This document shows positions 1 to 10,218 of a stretch of DNA of 64,000 bases, in pieces. The DNA is from Herminiimonas arsenitoxidans (GTDB lineage: Bacteria; Pseudomonadota; Gammaproteobacteria; Burkholderiales; Burkholderiaceae_D). The notes beneath the pieces were generated by a model that was not told where the DNA came from, ran no database searches, and saw only the letters and a program-made list of their open reading frames with translations. The stretch is taken from positions 310,001 to 374,000 of the forward strand of contig NZ_LT671418.1 in assembly GCF_900130075.1 (NCBI RefSeq), in the 5' to 3' direction. Both the position numbers and the translations under genes were made by a program. Each line of letters begins with the position of its first letter. Positions within the stretch are counted from its first letter, which is position 1.

Positions 1-695
1 GTGCATCTATTGGTCCGCATGTCGCGATTGAGGCTGGCGCAGTTGTTGAAGATGGTTGTGTGATTGATGCAGGATGCTTTATCGGCCGTGGTGCGCATGT
101 CGGTGCCGGCACGCATTTCTATCCACGCGTTACCTTTTTAGCCGGTTGTCGAATTGGTGCGCGAGGGATTGTTCATCCCGGTGCAGTGATAGGCGCGGAT
201 GGCTTTGGCTTCGCCAATGAGGGCGGTGCGTGGATCAAGATTCCACAAACCGGCGCAGTCAAGATCGGTGATGATGTAGAAATCGGTGCGAATACTTCGA
301 TAGATAGGGGCGCCTTGGCGGATACCGTGATCGAAGATGGTGTCAAGCTCGACAATCAAATCCAGATTGGCCATAACTGTCACATTGGTGCGCATACGGC
401 GATGGCTGGCTGTGTTGGTGTGGCGGGAAGTGCTGTGATCGGCAAATATTGCACCTTCGGTGGTGCTGCGATGATATTGGGGCACTTGACCATAGCTGAT
501 CATGTGCATATTTCATCCGGTAGCATGGTTTCGCGTTCAATTCGTGAACCGGGGCAATATACCGGTTTCTATCCATTGGCAAAAAATGCCGAATGGGAAA
601 AATCTGCGGTGATTGTGCGCAATTTGCCGACGATGCGTGAGAAAATCCGCGAATTAGAAAAAATTATTAAATCGCTAGGCGACAAATCAGAATGA
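1..695 (+). CDS. lpxD: UDP-3-O-(3-hydroxyacyl)glucosamine N-acyltransferase LpxD (5'-truncated)
   Basis: Third step of lipid A synthesis in the cytoplasm: transfers a second 3-hydroxyacyl chain from acyl-ACP to the glucosamine amine. The frame is open to the left edge, so the N-terminal part lies outside the window. What remains is the left-handed beta-helix of isoleucine-patch hexapeptide repeats and a charged C-terminal helix ([14 protein letters not shown]). QIGHNCHIG matches the segment carrying the catalytic His of the family, and a second conserved His lies in the [11 protein letters not shown] segment. Its stop overlaps the fabZ start (ATGA), indicating translational coupling within the lpxD-fabZ-lpxA-lpxB cluster. 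Confidence 0.95.
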   Translation, partial: ASIGPHVAIEAGAVVEDGCVIDAGCFIGRGAHVGAGTHFYPRVTFLAGCRIGARGIVHPGAVIGADGFGFANEGGAWIKIPQTGAVKIGDDVEIGANTSIDRGALADTVIEDGVKLDNQIQIGHNCHIGAHTAMAGCVGVAGSAVIGKYCTFGGAAMILGHLTIADHVHISSGSMVSRSIREPGQYTGFYPLAKNAEWEKSAVIVRNLPTMREKIRELEKIIKSLGDKSE

Positions 696-1174
696 ATACA
701 GAAATGAAAACACTCGACATCAATCAGATCAAGCAATATCTGCCGCATCGCTATCCTATGCTGCTGGTTGATCGTGTGTTGAACTGGGAATCCGGTAAAA
801 CAATTACCGCGATCAAGAACGTTACTGCCAACGAAGAATTCTTCAACGGTCACTTTCCGCACAAACCAGTCATGCCTGGCGTGCTGATGATAGAAGCACT
901 GGCGCAAACTGCTGCCTTGCTCTCCTTCTTGACCATGGGTCAAAAACCGGATGACAACAGTGTGGTCTACTTTATCGGCATCGACGGTGCGCGCTTCAAG
1001 CGTCCGGTTGAGCCAGGTGATCAGTTGAAAATGGAAGTGGAAATTCTGCGCAATGCACGTGGTATCTGGAAGTACAAAGCAACCGGTTCTGTCGATGGAC
1101 AATTGGCGTTGGAAGCAGAACTGATGTGCACGATGCGTACGATTAACGATGCGAGTCCAGCTGCGGGGCAGTAA
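692..1174 (+). CDS. fabZ: 3-hydroxyacyl-[ACP] dehydratase FabZ
   Basis: Dehydrates 3-hydroxyacyl-ACP in fatty-acid elongation, and so competes with LpxA/LpxD for the same hydroxyacyl-ACP pool. The hot-dog fold signature is clear: [12 protein letters not shown] near the N-terminus, then [20 protein letters not shown] with the catalytic His and Glu. The 160-residue length is normal. The start overlaps the lpxD stop, and its stop overlaps the lpxA ATG (TAATG), so the three are translationally coupled. This is the standard proteobacterial position for fabZ. Confidence 0.97.
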   Translation: MNTEMKTLDINQIKQYLPHRYPMLLVDRVLNWESGKTITAIKNVTANEEFFNGHFPHKPVMPGVLMIEALAQTAALLSFLTMGQKPDDNSVVYFIGIDGARFKRPVEPGDQLKMEVEILRNARGIWKYKATGSVDGQLALEAELMCTMRTINDASPAAGQ

Positions 1175-1962
1175 TGGCACTGATACATCCAACGGCGGTT
1201 ATTGATCCCAAGGCGCAACTTGACTCTACCGTTGAAGTTGGCGCCTATACGGTGATCGGCCCTGAGGTATCGATCGGGGCTGGCAGCAAAATCGGTCCGC
1301 ATGTGGTGGTAGAAGGGCACACCACCATCGGTGCTGATAATACGATTTTCCAGTTCGCATCTATCGGTGCAGCACCGCAAGACAAGAAATATGCCGGCGA
1401 ACCGACATTGTTGACAATCGGTGATCGCAATACGATACGTGAGTTTGTGACGATCAATCTGGGCACTACGCAGGATGTCGGCATCACGCGCATGGGCAGT
1501 GATAACTGGATCATGGCTTACGTTCATATTGCACATGACTGCCAATTAGGCAACAACATCATCCTTGCCAATAACGCGACGCTGGCTGGTCACGTTCATT
1601 TAGACGACTGGGTTTTCCTTGGCGGTTTTACATCGGTTCATCAATTTTGCCGTATTGGTGCGCATGCGATGACGGCGTTTACTGCCGCAGTCAGCCAGGA
1701 CATTCCACCTTTCGTTACCGCGGCTGGCAATCGTGCGGTGCCTGCTGGCATCAATAGTGAAGGCTTGAAGCGCCGCGGTTTTAGTAGTGAACAGATCATG
1801 GCGATCAAGCGCGGTTACAAAGCGATTTATCGTTCTGGTTTGCCGCTAGAAGAAGCCAAACTTGCTTTACAGGCAGAAGAAGAAAAATCGCCTGACGCGG
1901 CGCAATACCTGCGTCAGTTGCGTGAATTCATAGCAGCATCTCCTCGTGGCATCATCCGCTAA
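1174..1962 (+). CDS. lpxA: acyl-[ACP]-UDP-N-acetylglucosamine O-acyltransferase LpxA
   Basis: First step of lipid A synthesis: puts a 3-hydroxyacyl chain on the 3-OH of UDP-GlcNAc. It has hexapeptide repeats over residues 1-190, the catalytic His at 121 in YVHIAHDC (E. coli H125), a second conserved His at 140, [13 protein letters not shown] at 66-78, and the C-terminal helical domain ([12 protein letters not shown]). Its 262 residues match the family. Aligned by eye to E. coli, the acyl-chain ruler position (Gly173 there) is Phe169 here (codon 1678-1680), which should shorten the acyl pocket. The 3' end overlaps the lpxB start by 17 bases. Confidence 0.97.
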   Translation: MALIHPTAVIDPKAQLDSTVEVGAYTVIGPEVSIGAGSKIGPHVVVEGHTTIGADNTIFQFASIGAAPQDKKYAGEPTLLTIGDRNTIREFVTINLGTTQDVGITRMGSDNWIMAYVHIAHDCQLGNNIILANNATLAGHVHLDDWVFLGGFTSVHQFCRIGAHAMTAFTAAVSQDIPPFVTAAGNRAVPAGINSEGLKRRGFSSEQIMAIKRGYKAIYRSGLPLEEAKLALQAEEEKSPDAAQYLRQLREFIAASPRGIIR

Positions 1963-3124
1963 CGCAGCAACAGCGATCGCAATGGTCGCCGGTGAAACTT
2001 CCGGTGATTTGTTGGCAGGTCGTCTGTTGTCTGGCTTGCGCCCGCAATTGCCTGATGCCTATATGCATGGCATCGGCGGCCCACATATGGAGCAACACGG
2101 TTTCGTCAGCGATTTCCCTATGGAAAAGTTGTCGGTGCGTGGTTTGTTCGAAGTGCTGGCGCATTATCGCGAAATCAAGGGAATTCAAACTGCGTTGCGC
2201 GATCAATTGCTGATCGAGCGACCTGCCGTCTTCATAGGTGTCGATGCACCTGATTTCAATCTGGGATTAGAAGCGCAACTGAAGAGTGCCGGCATTCCAA
2301 CCATGCACTTTATCGGTCCTTCGATTTGGGCGTGGCGTGGTGGCCGCATCAAGAAAATTGCGCGTGCCGTATCGCACATGCTGGTGATTTTCCCGTTTGA
2401 AGAAGAAATCTATCGTAAGGCAGGCATTCCTGCGACTTACGTTGGTCATCCATTGGCGCAAGTCATTCCGATGGAACCGGATCAAGCCGGAGCGCGCGAG
2501 ACATTAGGTTTACCAAATCGTGTGCCAGTCGTCGCGATCCTGCCGGGTAGCCGGATGTCTGAATTGAAATACAACGCAGTTGCCTTTGTCGCGGCTGCGA
2601 AAATCTTGCTGCAACGTGATCCAAGTCTGCGTATTGTCGCACCTATGGCTGGCGCGCCGCAACGTCGCTATTTCGAAGCGCTGATCGCTCAGGCTGGTTT
2701 GCAGGATGTGCCGGTGCAAATACTGGATGGACAATCGCATCAGGCGCTAGCCGCGGCGGATGCGGTCATGGTTGCGTCCGGTACGGCTTCGCTGGAAGTC
2801 GCACTGTTCAAGCGTCCTATGGTCATCGCTTACAAGATGATGGGCGCGTCTTGGCATATATTGCGTCATATGGCCTACCAGCCATGGATAGGTTTGCCGA
2901 ATATTCTGGCGCAGGAATTTCTGGTGCCGGAACTGCTGCAGGATGCCGCGACACCACAGGCTTTGGCTGATGCCTTGTGGCAGCAATTACAGGATGGTGC
3001 ACATCGCGAGCGCTTGCAGCATCGTTTTACCGAAATGCACCACACGCTGTTGCGTGATACGGCAGGCGAGAGCGCCCGTGCCGTGATGGAATTAATTGCG
3101 CAATCACGTAGTGGTAGCGTGTAA
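1946..3124 (+). CDS. lpxB: lipid-A-disaccharide synthase LpxB
   Basis: Condenses UDP-2,3-diacylglucosamine with lipid X to form the lipid A disaccharide; a peripheral inner-membrane GT-B glycosyltransferase. Visible family motifs are MVAGETSGD near the N-terminus, GVDAPDFN, the GHPLAQ segment, ILPGSRMSE and [12 protein letters not shown] start at 1946 overlapping lpxA is chosen because it supplies the usual short leader before VAGETSGD; an ATG at 1982 would leave almost none. The 392 residues are typical. It ends shortly before rnhB in the same operon. Confidence 0.95.
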   Translation: MASSANAATAIAMVAGETSGDLLAGRLLSGLRPQLPDAYMHGIGGPHMEQHGFVSDFPMEKLSVRGLFEVLAHYREIKGIQTALRDQLLIERPAVFIGVDAPDFNLGLEAQLKSAGIPTMHFIGPSIWAWRGGRIKKIARAVSHMLVIFPFEEEIYRKAGIPATYVGHPLAQVIPMEPDQAGARETLGLPNRVPVVAILPGSRMSELKYNAVAFVAAAKILLQRDPSLRIVAPMAGAPQRRYFEALIAQAGLQDVPVQILDGQSHQALAAADAVMVASGTASLEVALFKRPMVIAYKMMGASWHILRHMAYQPWIGLPNILAQEFLVPELLQDAATPQALADALWQQLQDGAHRERLQHRFTEMHHTLLRDTAGESARAVMELIAQSRSGSV

Positions 3125-3152
3125 AACAAACGCAGTACAAAAGACCACTCCC

Positions 3153-3785
3153 GTGAAAAAAGAAGATCCCAACCTCTCATTGTTTAGTAGTCTGGATGAG
3201 GACATCATCTGTGGTGTAGATGAGGCCGGTCGCGGCCCACTGGCGGGACCGGTATTTGCCGCCGCGGTGATTCTTGATCCGATGCGTCCTATCGACGGCT
3301 TGCGCGACTCCAAAAAACTGACAGAAGTAAAACGCGACGCACTGGCTATCGAGATCAAGCAATATGCGCTGTCTTGGTCGATTGCGCAGTGCTCGGAAGA
3401 AGAAATCGATACGCTGAATATTCTGCAGGCAACGATGCTGGCGATGCGTCGCGCGATTGAAGGATTGCATGTGTTACCGACATTGGCACTGATCGATGGC
3501 AATCGCTGCCCGGTGATGTCCGTGCGTTCCGAGGCAATCATTAAAGGTGATGATAAGGTGCAGGCGATTTCCGCTGCATCCATTCTTGCAAAGACTGCGC
3601 GCGATCACGCTCTGGGCCTGTTGCATATTGAATATCCGCATTATGCTTTCGATCAACACAAGGGTTATCCAACGGCCTTGCATCTTGAGCGTTTGCGTGA
3701 GCATGGCGTATCGCCCGTGCATCGCAAATCGTATGCGCCGGTGCGTGCCTTGCTGGGCAATGTCGCCATTGCTAACAAGCGTTAA
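3153..3785 (+). CDS. rnhB: ribonuclease HII
   Basis: Cleaves the RNA strand of RNA-DNA hybrids and removes single misincorporated ribonucleotides. Catalytic acidic residues are visible in [14 protein letters not shown] and further on in LIDGN and [14 protein letters not shown]. The GTG at 3153 (reading MKKEDPN) gives a 210-residue protein; an upstream TTG inside lpxB is possible but gives an atypical N-terminus, so the start is uncertain. rnhB immediately after lpxB is the usual order in many proteobacteria. Confidence 0.93.
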   Translation: MKKEDPNLSLFSSLDEDIICGVDEAGRGPLAGPVFAAAVILDPMRPIDGLRDSKKLTEVKRDALAIEIKQYALSWSIAQCSEEEIDTLNILQATMLAMRRAIEGLHVLPTLALIDGNRCPVMSVRSEAIIKGDDKVQAISAASILAKTARDHALGLLHIEYPHYAFDQHKGYPTALHLERLREHGVSPVHRKSYAPVRALLGNVAIANKR

Positions 3786-3802
3786 TACAACGCCGACCTA
3801 TC

Positions 3803-4597
3803 ATGACGATCAAAACCATTTCATCGCGCGACAATCCGCTCTACAAGGAGCTGAAGCATCTGGCAGGTAGCTCACAGGCGCGCCGCAAAGTCGGGCGCAC
3901 TTTGCTGGACGGAGTGCATCTGTGCGAAGCCTATCTGGAAAAAATTGGTACGCCGCCGTTGTGTATAGTCGGCGAAACGGCTCTGCTCAACAGCGAGGTG
4001 AGCGTCATTGTCCAACAGTGCAGCGATAGTCATACGCAATGCATCGTTTTACCTGACGCTTTGTTCCATGCCTTGAGTCAGGTTGAGCATGGCATTGATA
4101 TTTTGTTCGTCATCGATACGCCGGAAGTGCAAGAGCCGCTGCGTTTATCACAGTCAGCTGTGTTGCTGGACAAGGTACAAGACCCAGGCAACTTTGGTTC
4201 CATCGTGCGTAGTGCAGCAGCAGCAGGCATCAAACAAGTTTTTTGCAGTGCGGGAACGACCTTCGCGTGGTCGCCGAAAGTATTGCGTGCCGGTATGGGC
4301 GCGCATTTCTTGTTGGAGATATTCGAAGGCGTCGATCTGTCCGATCTATTGGGCCGCGCAGATATCCCGGTGATTGCAACCAGTTCACATGCGGAAAAGC
4401 AGCTTTATGATCTGGATCTGACGCAGCCAGTTGCATGGTTGTTCGGGCATGAAGGGCAGGGTGTGGCGGATGACTTGCTTGCATTGGCGACACATCGCGT
4501 GTCTATCCCACATCTAGGCGCAATTGAATCCTTGAATGTTGCGGCCAGCTCTGCTGTCTGCTTCTTTGAGCAAGTCAGACAACAAACCTCCCGCTAG
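3803..4597 (+). CDS. SpoU/TrmH-family RNA 2'-O-methyltransferase
   Basis: Predicted SAM-dependent 2'-O-ribose methyltransferase acting on rRNA or tRNA. The N-terminal part (ISSRDNPLYKELKHL) resembles the substrate-binding domain of the family. The C-terminal SPOUT knot is marked by LLDKVQDPGNFGSIVRSA (motif 1 Arg and Asn), LFGHEGQGV (motif 2) and IPHLGAIESLNVAASSAV (motif 3). The exact RNA target (RlmB-like 23S or other) cannot be fixed from sequence alone. It lies 17 bases after rnhB, so it is probably cotranscribed, and converges with ppsR. Confidence 0.9.
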   Translation: MTIKTISSRDNPLYKELKHLAGSSQARRKVGRTLLDGVHLCEAYLEKIGTPPLCIVGETALLNSEVSVIVQQCSDSHTQCIVLPDALFHALSQVEHGIDILFVIDTPEVQEPLRLSQSAVLLDKVQDPGNFGSIVRSAAAAGIKQVFCSAGTTFAWSPKVLRAGMGAHFLLEIFEGVDLSDLLGRADIPVIATSSHAEKQLYDLDLTQPVAWLFGHEGQGVADDLLALATHRVSIPHLGAIESLNVAASSAVCFFEQVRQQTSR

Positions 4598-4609
4598 GTA
4601 TTGCCTGTT

Positions 4610-5455
4610 TTAATCCTGGCGTTGCTCCGTTTTTATTTCCTGCAAGATAGTCGCTGCGATTTCCTCAATCGATTTGGTGGTTGATGACATCCAGCGTATG
4701 CCTTCGCGTCGCATCATTCTCTCCGCCTCATTGATTTCATAGCGACAGTTTTCCAGCGCTGCATATTTGCTGCCAGGCAAACGCTCATTGCGAATTTCTG
4801 CCAGCCTGTTCGCTGCAATCGATAAGCCAAAGATCTTGTGTTTGTAATCTTGCAAGCCGCTAGGCAACTTCTCACGCTCGAAATCATCAGGGATCAAAGG
4901 GTAGTTGGCTGCCTTGATGCCATATTGCATTGCGAGAAACAGGCTGGTTGGCGTTTTGCCGGAACGTGAGACGCCAACCAGAATGACATCGGCCGCTGAT
5001 AAATTCTTGTGAGATTGGCCATCATCATGCGCCAAGGAAAAATTGATCGCTTCAATCCGGTTCTTGTATTCTTCTGAATCGGCGCTGGTATGGCTGCGGC
5101 CTATTGTATGCGTCGATTTCACGCCCAGCTCTTGTTCCAGTGGTTCTACAAAAGTTTGAATTAAATCCATGTGCATGCCCTTGGATTGGCGCACAATGCT
5201 TGATAAATCGGCTTTAACTAATGTGGAAAAAACAATCGGACGCTGTCCATCGGTGGCAAATGCATCATTGATTTTCCGCAATGCATCATAAGCCTTGTCT
5301 TGCGAGTCTATGAAGGGCAAACGAATTTGTTTAAAGCGCAATTCAAACTGCGTTAATACTGAATGACCAAAGGTTTCTGCAGTGATGCCTGTGCCATCAG
5401 ATACAAAGAAAACGGTACGTGCGCTGGCTGTACTGCGGTCGACAGAGTTGGTCAT
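4610..5455 (-). CDS. ppsR: PEP synthase regulatory protein (bifunctional kinase/pyrophosphorylase)
   Basis: DUF299-family enzyme that inactivates PEP synthase by ADP-dependent phosphorylation of a Thr next to the catalytic His and reactivates it by phosphate-dependent removal. Motifs: the N-terminal [15 protein letters not shown] and the P-loop-like [19 protein letters not shown], followed by ANYPLIPDD. The 281 residues fit the family. It is divergent from its target ppsA with about 190 bases between them, which makes the assignment firm. Confidence 0.95.
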   Translation of the reverse strand: MTNSVDRSTASARTVFFVSDGTGITAETFGHSVLTQFELRFKQIRLPFIDSQDKAYDALRKINDAFATDGQRPIVFSTLVKADLSSIVRQSKGMHMDLIQTFVEPLEQELGVKSTHTIGRSHTSADSEEYKNRIEAINFSLAHDDGQSHKNLSAADVILVGVSRSGKTPTSLFLAMQYGIKAANYPLIPDDFEREKLPSGLQDYKHKIFGLSIAANRLAEIRNERLPGSKYAALENCRYEINEAERMMRREGIRWMSSTTKSIEEIAATILQEIKTEQRQD

Positions 5456-5646
5456 AGGATGGTGTAAGAATAGCGTAAGTTAAAAAAATGCTGCGGTGCA
5501 GTGCGAATCTCTCATAGATTCTGTAAAATGGCGGCCAATTGCTCACACACGTTGCGGCTAACTCGAAGAATAACAAAAACTGTAGCTTATCTGTCGCCTA
5601 TGAAAGGCACGCATGAAGATTTCTTATCATCAAAGCAGAGGTTGTT

Positions 5647-8085
5647 ATGTCGATTGCATTACAAACAGGGAGCAAGTATGACCCGGCAGTAGAAGGAAAT
5701 TATGTTGTCTCCTTCGAACGTTTACGGATGTCCGATGTGGATTCCGTTGGGGGTAAAAACTCTTCACTAGGTGAAATGATCAGCCAGCTTGCAGAAGCTG
5801 GTGTTCGGGTGCCGGGCGGCTTCGCCACTACGGCACAGGCGTTCAGGGACTTCCTGACGTACAGCGAAAACGGTGGGCTGAGTCTGGCGCAACGTATTGC
5901 TGACCGTCTGGTGGACTTGAATATTGATGACGTGCGTGCATTGGCGCAAGCCGGCGCGGAAATTCGTCAATGGATAGTGGAAACACCATTCCAGCCGCAA
6001 TTGCTGCAAGACATCAAGCAGTATTACAAAGATCTGGCCGCAGATTCCTCCAAGGAAATGTCGTTTGCCGTGCGTTCCTCTGCAACTGCAGAGGATTTGC
6101 CGGATGCGTCGTTTGCCGGCCAGCAAGAAACCTTCCTTAACGTCGTCGGCATCGATAATGTGCTCGAAGCGATCAAGCACGTCTTCGCTTCGCTGTACAA
6201 CGATCGCGCTATCTCTTATCGCGTGCACAAAGGCTTTACGCATGCCGAGGTTGCCTTGTCAGCTGGCGTACAGCGCATGGTGCGTTCCGATTTGGGCGCA
6301 GCAGGCGTGATGTTTACGCTGGATACGGAATCAGGCTTCAAGGATGTTGTCTTCATCACTTCCAGCTACGGTCTGGGCGAAACAGTGGTGCAGGGCGCGG
6401 TCAATCCGGATGAATTCTATGTGCACAAGCCTATGCTGGAGCTCGGCAAGCTGCCTATCATCCGCCGCAACATCGGTTCCAAGCTGATCAAGATGGAATT
6501 CACCGATGAAGCGAAAGCCGGACGTTCGGTACGCACCGTCGATGTCCCTATCGGCATGCGCAATCGCTATTCGCTGACCGATGATGAAATCGTCGAATTG
6601 GCCAAGTACGCTGTCATCATCGAAAAGCACTACGGTCGTCCGATGGACATCGAATGGGGCAAGGATGGCATTGATGGCAAGCTCTACATCTTGCAAGCAC
6701 GTCCGGAAACCGTAAAGTCGCAACAAAAAGCAACCGATGTACAGCAACGTTTCAAGCTCAAAGGCAGTGGCTCCGTGTTGACAGTTGGTCGTGCAATCGG
6801 TCAAAAGATCGGTGCAGGTCCAGTGCGCGTCATTCTCGATGCTGCCGACATGGAACGTGTACAGCCAGGTGATGTATTGGTTGCCGACATGACCGATCCA
6901 AACTGGGAGCCAGTCATGAAGCGCGCGTCCGCTATCGTGACTAACCGCGGTGGTCGTACCTGCCACGCAGCGATTATTGCGCGTGAACTGGGTGTACCTG
7001 CTGTGGTTGGTTGTGGTGACGCGACTGAGTTGCTGACTGACGGTACTTTGGTCACAGTCTCTTGCGCAGAAGGCGATGAAGGCAAAGTCTATGACGGCTT
7101 GCTGGAAACTGAAGTTACCGAGTTCGCACGTGGTGACTTGCCTGACTTGCCGTTGAAGATCACCTTGAACGTCGGCAATCCGCAATTGGCCTTCGATTTC
7201 CAATCGATCCCAAATGCAGGTGTTGGTCTGGCGCGCTTGGAATTCATCATCAACAACAATATCGGCGTACATCCAAAAGCAATTTTGGAATACCCGCATA
7301 TCGATGCTGATCTGAAAACAGCGGTGGAATCCGTCGCGCGCGGCCATGCATCGCCAAAAGCGTTTTACATCGACAAGCTGGCAGAAGGTATTGCGACTAT
7401 CGGTGCCGCATTCTGGCCTAAGCCAGTGATCGTGCGTTTGTCTGATTTCAAATCAAATGAATACAAGAAGCTGATCGGCGGTTCCCGTTACGAACCGGAT
7501 GAAGAAAATCCAATGCTGGGCTTCCGTGGTGTTGCACGTTACCTCGCACCAGATTTTGCTGAATCGTTCGAAATGGAATGCAAGGCGATGAAGCGCGTAC
7601 GTGATGAGATGGGTTTGACCAACGTCGAAATCATGGTGCCTTTCGTTCGTACACTGGGTCAGGCTGAGAAAGTTATCAACCTGCTGGCGAAGAATGGTTT
7701 GAAGCGTGGTGAAAACGGCTTGCGCATCATCATGATGTGCGAAGTTCCGTCTAACGCAATTCTGGCTGAAGAGTTCCTGAATTACTTTGACGGTTTCTCT
7801 ATCGGTTCCAACGATTTGACGCAATTGACCTTGGGCCTCGATCGCGATTCCGGTATGGAAATTCTGGCTGCCGATTTCGACGAACGTGATCCTGCTGTAT
7901 TGGCTTTGTTCTCGCGTGCGATTGCTGCATGTCGCAAGCAAGGCAAGTACGTCGGTATCTGTGGTCAAGGTCCATCGGATCATCCTGATTTTGCCGAATG
8001 GCTGATGAAGGAAGGCATTACATCGCTGTCGCTCAATCCTGATTCAGTGATTGAGACATGGCAGAATCTGGCCAAGCGTCTGTAA
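5647..8085 (+). CDS. ppsA: phosphoenolpyruvate synthase (pyruvate, water dikinase)
   Basis: Converts pyruvate, ATP and water to PEP, AMP and phosphate, the entry to gluconeogenesis from C3 and C4 acids. Domains in order: ATP-grasp-like nucleotide-binding domain (about 20-360; [20 protein letters not shown]), phosphohistidine swivel domain with [13 protein letters not shown] (His440), and a PEP/pyruvate TIM barrel ending with [14 protein letters not shown] (Cys772). The 812 residues are near the family length. The Thr preceding Cys-His440 is the expected PpsR target. Its function complements the C4-acid importer dctA elsewhere in the window. Confidence 0.97.
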   Translation: MSIALQTGSKYDPAVEGNYVVSFERLRMSDVDSVGGKNSSLGEMISQLAEAGVRVPGGFATTAQAFRDFLTYSENGGLSLAQRIADRLVDLNIDDVRALAQAGAEIRQWIVETPFQPQLLQDIKQYYKDLAADSSKEMSFAVRSSATAEDLPDASFAGQQETFLNVVGIDNVLEAIKHVFASLYNDRAISYRVHKGFTHAEVALSAGVQRMVRSDLGAAGVMFTLDTESGFKDVVFITSSYGLGETVVQGAVNPDEFYVHKPMLELGKLPIIRRNIGSKLIKMEFTDEAKAGRSVRTVDVPIGMRNRYSLTDDEIVELAKYAVIIEKHYGRPMDIEWGKDGIDGKLYILQARPETVKSQQKATDVQQRFKLKGSGSVLTVGRAIGQKIGAGPVRVILDAADMERVQPGDVLVADMTDPNWEPVMKRASAIVTNRGGRTCHAAIIARELGVPAVVGCGDATELLTDGTLVTVSCAEGDEGKVYDGLLETEVTEFARGDLPDLPLKITLNVGNPQLAFDFQSIPNAGVGLARLEFIINNNIGVHPKAILEYPHIDADLKTAVESVARGHASPKAFYIDKLAEGIATIGAAFWPKPVIVRLSDFKSNEYKKLIGGSRYEPDEENPMLGFRGVARYLAPDFAESFEMECKAMKRVRDEMGLTNVEIMVPFVRTLGQAEKVINLLAKNGLKRGENGLRIIMMCEVPSNAILAEEFLNYFDGFSIGSNDLTQLTLGLDRDSGMEILAADFDERDPAVLALFSRAIAACRKQGKYVGICGQGPSDHPDFAEWLMKEGITSLSLNPDSVIETWQNLAKRL

Positions 8086-8103
8086 TGTTTTAAAGCTGTA
8101 AAA

Positions 8104-8200
8104 CAGTCGGGTGTGTGAAATTATTTTTCCATGCAGTTTTTTAGTCTAGACTGTGTGCACCCGACTGGATAAAACTGAACAAGTCTTATCGTGGTTTCTT
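8104..8200 (+). promoter_or_regulatory. structured leader/3'UTR element upstream of the nfeD-slipin pair
   Basis: A perfect 10-base inverted repeat (8104-8113 with 8158-8167) encloses 44 bases that contain a 10-base palindrome AGTCTAGACT (8143-8152). A weaker stem, GATAA/TTATC (8168-8172 with 8186-8190), follows, and then the terminator-like hairpin at 8201-8240. The arrangement resembles an aptamer plus expression platform, but it could equally be the folded 3' UTR of ppsA. I recognise no known riboswitch class. Confidence 0.4.
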
Positions 8201-8240
8201 AACCCTCGTTGTCCATCGGACCCGAGGGTTTTTGTTTTTG
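8201..8240 (+). terminator. intrinsic-terminator-like hairpin
   Basis: AACCCTCG (8201-8208) pairs perfectly with CGAGGGTT (8223-8230), followed by a T-rich run TTTGTTTTT. It lies after ppsA but ends only 17 bases before the nfeD ATG. That leaves no room for a promoter between it and nfeD, so it may act as an attenuator rather than a plain ppsA terminator. Confidence 0.75.
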
Positions 8241-8257
8241 AACAGAAAGGAATGCAC

Positions 8258-8716
8258 ATGACGGACTGGATGATTTGGTTTGCGGTGGCATGCGTGCTGG
8301 TCATATTGGAAATGGCAACGGGTACCTTTTACTTGCTGATGATTGCCATCGGTACGGCGGCTGGTGGTGTTGCTGCGTTGAGTGGCGTGGCCGGTACGTG
8401 GCAATGCATTATTGCGGCAGCGGTTGCCGCGCTTGCTACCTACGCACTGCGTCGTAGCAAGTTCGGCCGACCAGACAATACGAATGCTGCGCGCGATCCC
8501 AATGTCAATCTCGATATCGGACAAACGCTGGAAGTAGCAGAGTGGCGCAATGCCGCCGGTACTTCCTATACAGCACGTGTGATGTATCGCGGAGCCTTGT
8601 GGGATGTTGAGCTGGCAGAGGGTGAGGCAGCGACACCGGGGAAATTCGTCATACAGGAAGTACATGGCAGCCGTTTAATCGTCATCAACAGTGACGCAAC
8701 TGGTCACGCACAATAA
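8258..8716 (+). CDS. NfeD-like membrane protein
   Basis: A 152-residue protein with two or three N-terminal hydrophobic segments (MIWFAVACVLVILEMATG, then FYLLMIAIGTAAGGVAAL and CIIAAAVAALATYAL). A C-terminal soluble domain of OB-fold character follows (VMYRGALWDVELAEG), as in short NfeD proteins that partner SPFH/slipin proteins. The ATG at 8258 is preceded by GAAAGG at good spacing; the longer open frame to 8153 runs through the terminator hairpin and is not used. It sits 10 bases before a slipin gene, the classic pairing. Proposed role: membrane-microdomain organisation or quality control. Confidence 0.88.
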   Translation: MTDWMIWFAVACVLVILEMATGTFYLLMIAIGTAAGGVAALSGVAGTWQCIIAAAVAALATYALRRSKFGRPDNTNAARDPNVNLDIGQTLEVAEWRNAAGTSYTARVMYRGALWDVELAEGEAATPGKFVIQEVHGSRLIVINSDATGHAQ

Positions 8717-8726
8717 GGGAGCTTCT

Positions 8727-9659
8727 ATGTTCGATGCTACAAGTACCACCATCATCATTCTTTTCGTCGCCATCGTTTTTGTCGTCAAGACTATCAATGT
8801 CGTGCCGCAGCAGCACGCGTGGGTAGTGGAGCGTCTTGGTAAATATCATGCGACGCTCGGTCCTGGTTTGAAGATCGTCTTGCCATTCATTGATCGCATT
8901 GCATACAAACACTCGTTGAAAGAAATCCCGCTCGACGTACCTATGCAGGTGTGTATCACCAAGGACAATACGCAACTGGAAGTGGACGGTATTCTGTATT
9001 TTCAGGTGACTGATCCTATGCGTGCATCGTATGGTTCATCGAATTACATCTCTGCGATTTCTCAATTGGCGCAAACCACTTTGCGTTCGGTGATTGGTCG
9101 CATGGAATTGGATAAAACTTTTGAAGAACGCGATCTGATCAACCACAGCGTGGTTGGCGCGGTCGATGAATCGGCAGCGAACTGGGGCGTCAAAGTTCTG
9201 CGTTACGAGATCAAGGACCTGACACCACCGAAAGAAATTCTGCATGCGATGCAATCGCAGATCACGGCTGAACGTGAAAAGCGTGCGTTGATTGCCGCAT
9301 CGGAAGGGCGCAAGCAGGAGCAGATCAATATCGCAACTGGCGAACGTGAGGCATCGATTGCTCGTTCGGAAGGCGAGAAGCAGGCGGCGATCAATCGTGC
9401 GCAGGGTGAAGCATCGGCTATTTTGTCAATTGCAGAGGCAACTGCGGAAGCAATCCGTAAAACGGCATCAGCGATCCGTGAGCCTGGTGGTTCAGATGCG
9501 GTGAATTTGAAAGTGGCCGAGCAGTATGTCGAGGCTTTCGGCAAACTGGCGAAAACGAATAACTCGATTATTATCCCGGCCAATCTTGGGGACATGAGCG
9601 GCTTGATCGCGACGGCGATGCAAGTTGTGAAATCGCAAGGGACGCACACCAAATCGTAA
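8727..9659 (+). CDS. slipin/stomatin-family SPFH protein (QmcA-like)
   Basis: A 310-residue protein with one N-terminal membrane anchor (TIIILFVAIVFVVKTI) and an SPFH/band-7 domain (VVPQQHAWVVERLGKYHATL through about residue 200). An Ala/Glu-rich coiled coil with repeated EG and ARSEGEKQAA elements follows, then a short hydrophobic tail (NLGDMSGLIATAMQVV). The ATG at 8727 follows AAGGGAGC; an upstream in-frame start would overlap nfeD. Family members oligomerise on the inner membrane and work with NfeD partners. Confidence 0.92.
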   Translation: MFDATSTTIIILFVAIVFVVKTINVVPQQHAWVVERLGKYHATLGPGLKIVLPFIDRIAYKHSLKEIPLDVPMQVCITKDNTQLEVDGILYFQVTDPMRASYGSSNYISAISQLAQTTLRSVIGRMELDKTFEERDLINHSVVGAVDESAANWGVKVLRYEIKDLTPPKEILHAMQSQITAEREKRALIAASEGRKQEQINIATGEREASIARSEGEKQAAINRAQGEASAILSIAEATAEAIRKTASAIREPGGSDAVNLKVAEQYVEAFGKLAKTNNSIIIPANLGDMSGLIATAMQVVKSQGTHTKS

Positions 9660-9675
9660 TCGGATTTGCAGGCAA

Positions 9676-9707
9676 TAAAAAACGGCGCTTAAGAGCGCCG
9701 TTTTTTT
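9676..9707. terminator. bidirectional terminator between slipin gene and smpB
   Basis: An A-run, then ACGGCGCTT and AGCGCCGT around a 3-base loop, then a T-run. The A/T tracts on both sides make it usable in both directions, serving the + strand slipin gene and the convergent smpB, whose stop lies in the T-run. Confidence 0.9.
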
Positions 9708-10155
9708 ATCGTCGATTCTGTTTCATGACCGACTGAATTTCACGTTGGGTATCGCGTTGTTTTTCAGTATCGCGTTTATCGTGTTGTTTTTTACCTTTGG
9801 CCAGACCAATCTCGCATTTGATATAGCCTTCTTTGTAATGCAGATTGAGCGGTACCAGCGTGTAGCCGGCACGCTCGACTTTGGCGACGAGCTTCTTGAT
9901 CTCTTCGGATTTCAGCAGCAGCTTGCGTGTACGTACCGGATCGGGTGTTATGTGGGTAGAGGCAGTCGCCAGCGGGCTGATGTGCGAGCCGAACAGGAAC
10001 ACTTCATCGTTGCGTACGATGACGTAGGCTTCCTTCAATTGCGCGCGCCCGGCGCGGATAGCCTTGGCTTCCCAACCTTGCAAAACGATGCCGGCCTCGA
10101 AGCGCTCCTCGACAAAGTAATCGTGGAACGCTTTTCTGTTATCAATAATGCTCAT
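9706..10155 (-). CDS. smpB: SsrA-binding protein SmpB
   Basis: Binds tmRNA and brings it to stalled ribosomes for trans-translation. Visible features: the N-terminal [17 protein letters not shown], the beta-barrel core with [39 protein letters not shown], and the basic C-terminal tail [20 protein letters not shown] that mimics mRNA in the ribosomal channel. The 149 residues are typical. No tmRNA gene was found nearby. It is divergent from ratA-rnfH. Confidence 0.96.
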   Translation of the reverse strand: MSIIDNRKAFHDYFVEERFEAGIVLQGWEAKAIRAGRAQLKEAYVIVRNDEVFLFGSHISPLATASTHITPDPVRTRKLLLKSEEIKKLVAKVERAGYTLVPLNLHYKEGYIKCEIGLAKGKKQHDKRDTEKQRDTQREIQSVMKQNRR

Positions 10156-10218
10156 GAGTTTCGGCTGGTGGTCGGTTAAAATGGGAACTTCGCGATTCTA
10201 TCAAACGGTTCATATTCG

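Noticed and set aside
6331..7347. 338-codon open frame on the - strand inside ppsA
   Set aside because: Fully antisense to a certain enzyme gene; composition has no family-like motifs and no ribosome site. It is a codon-bias shadow.
8153..8257. N-terminal extension of the NfeD-like protein
   Set aside because: The extra codons run through the terminator hairpin, and the ATG at 8258 has a proper ribosome site.
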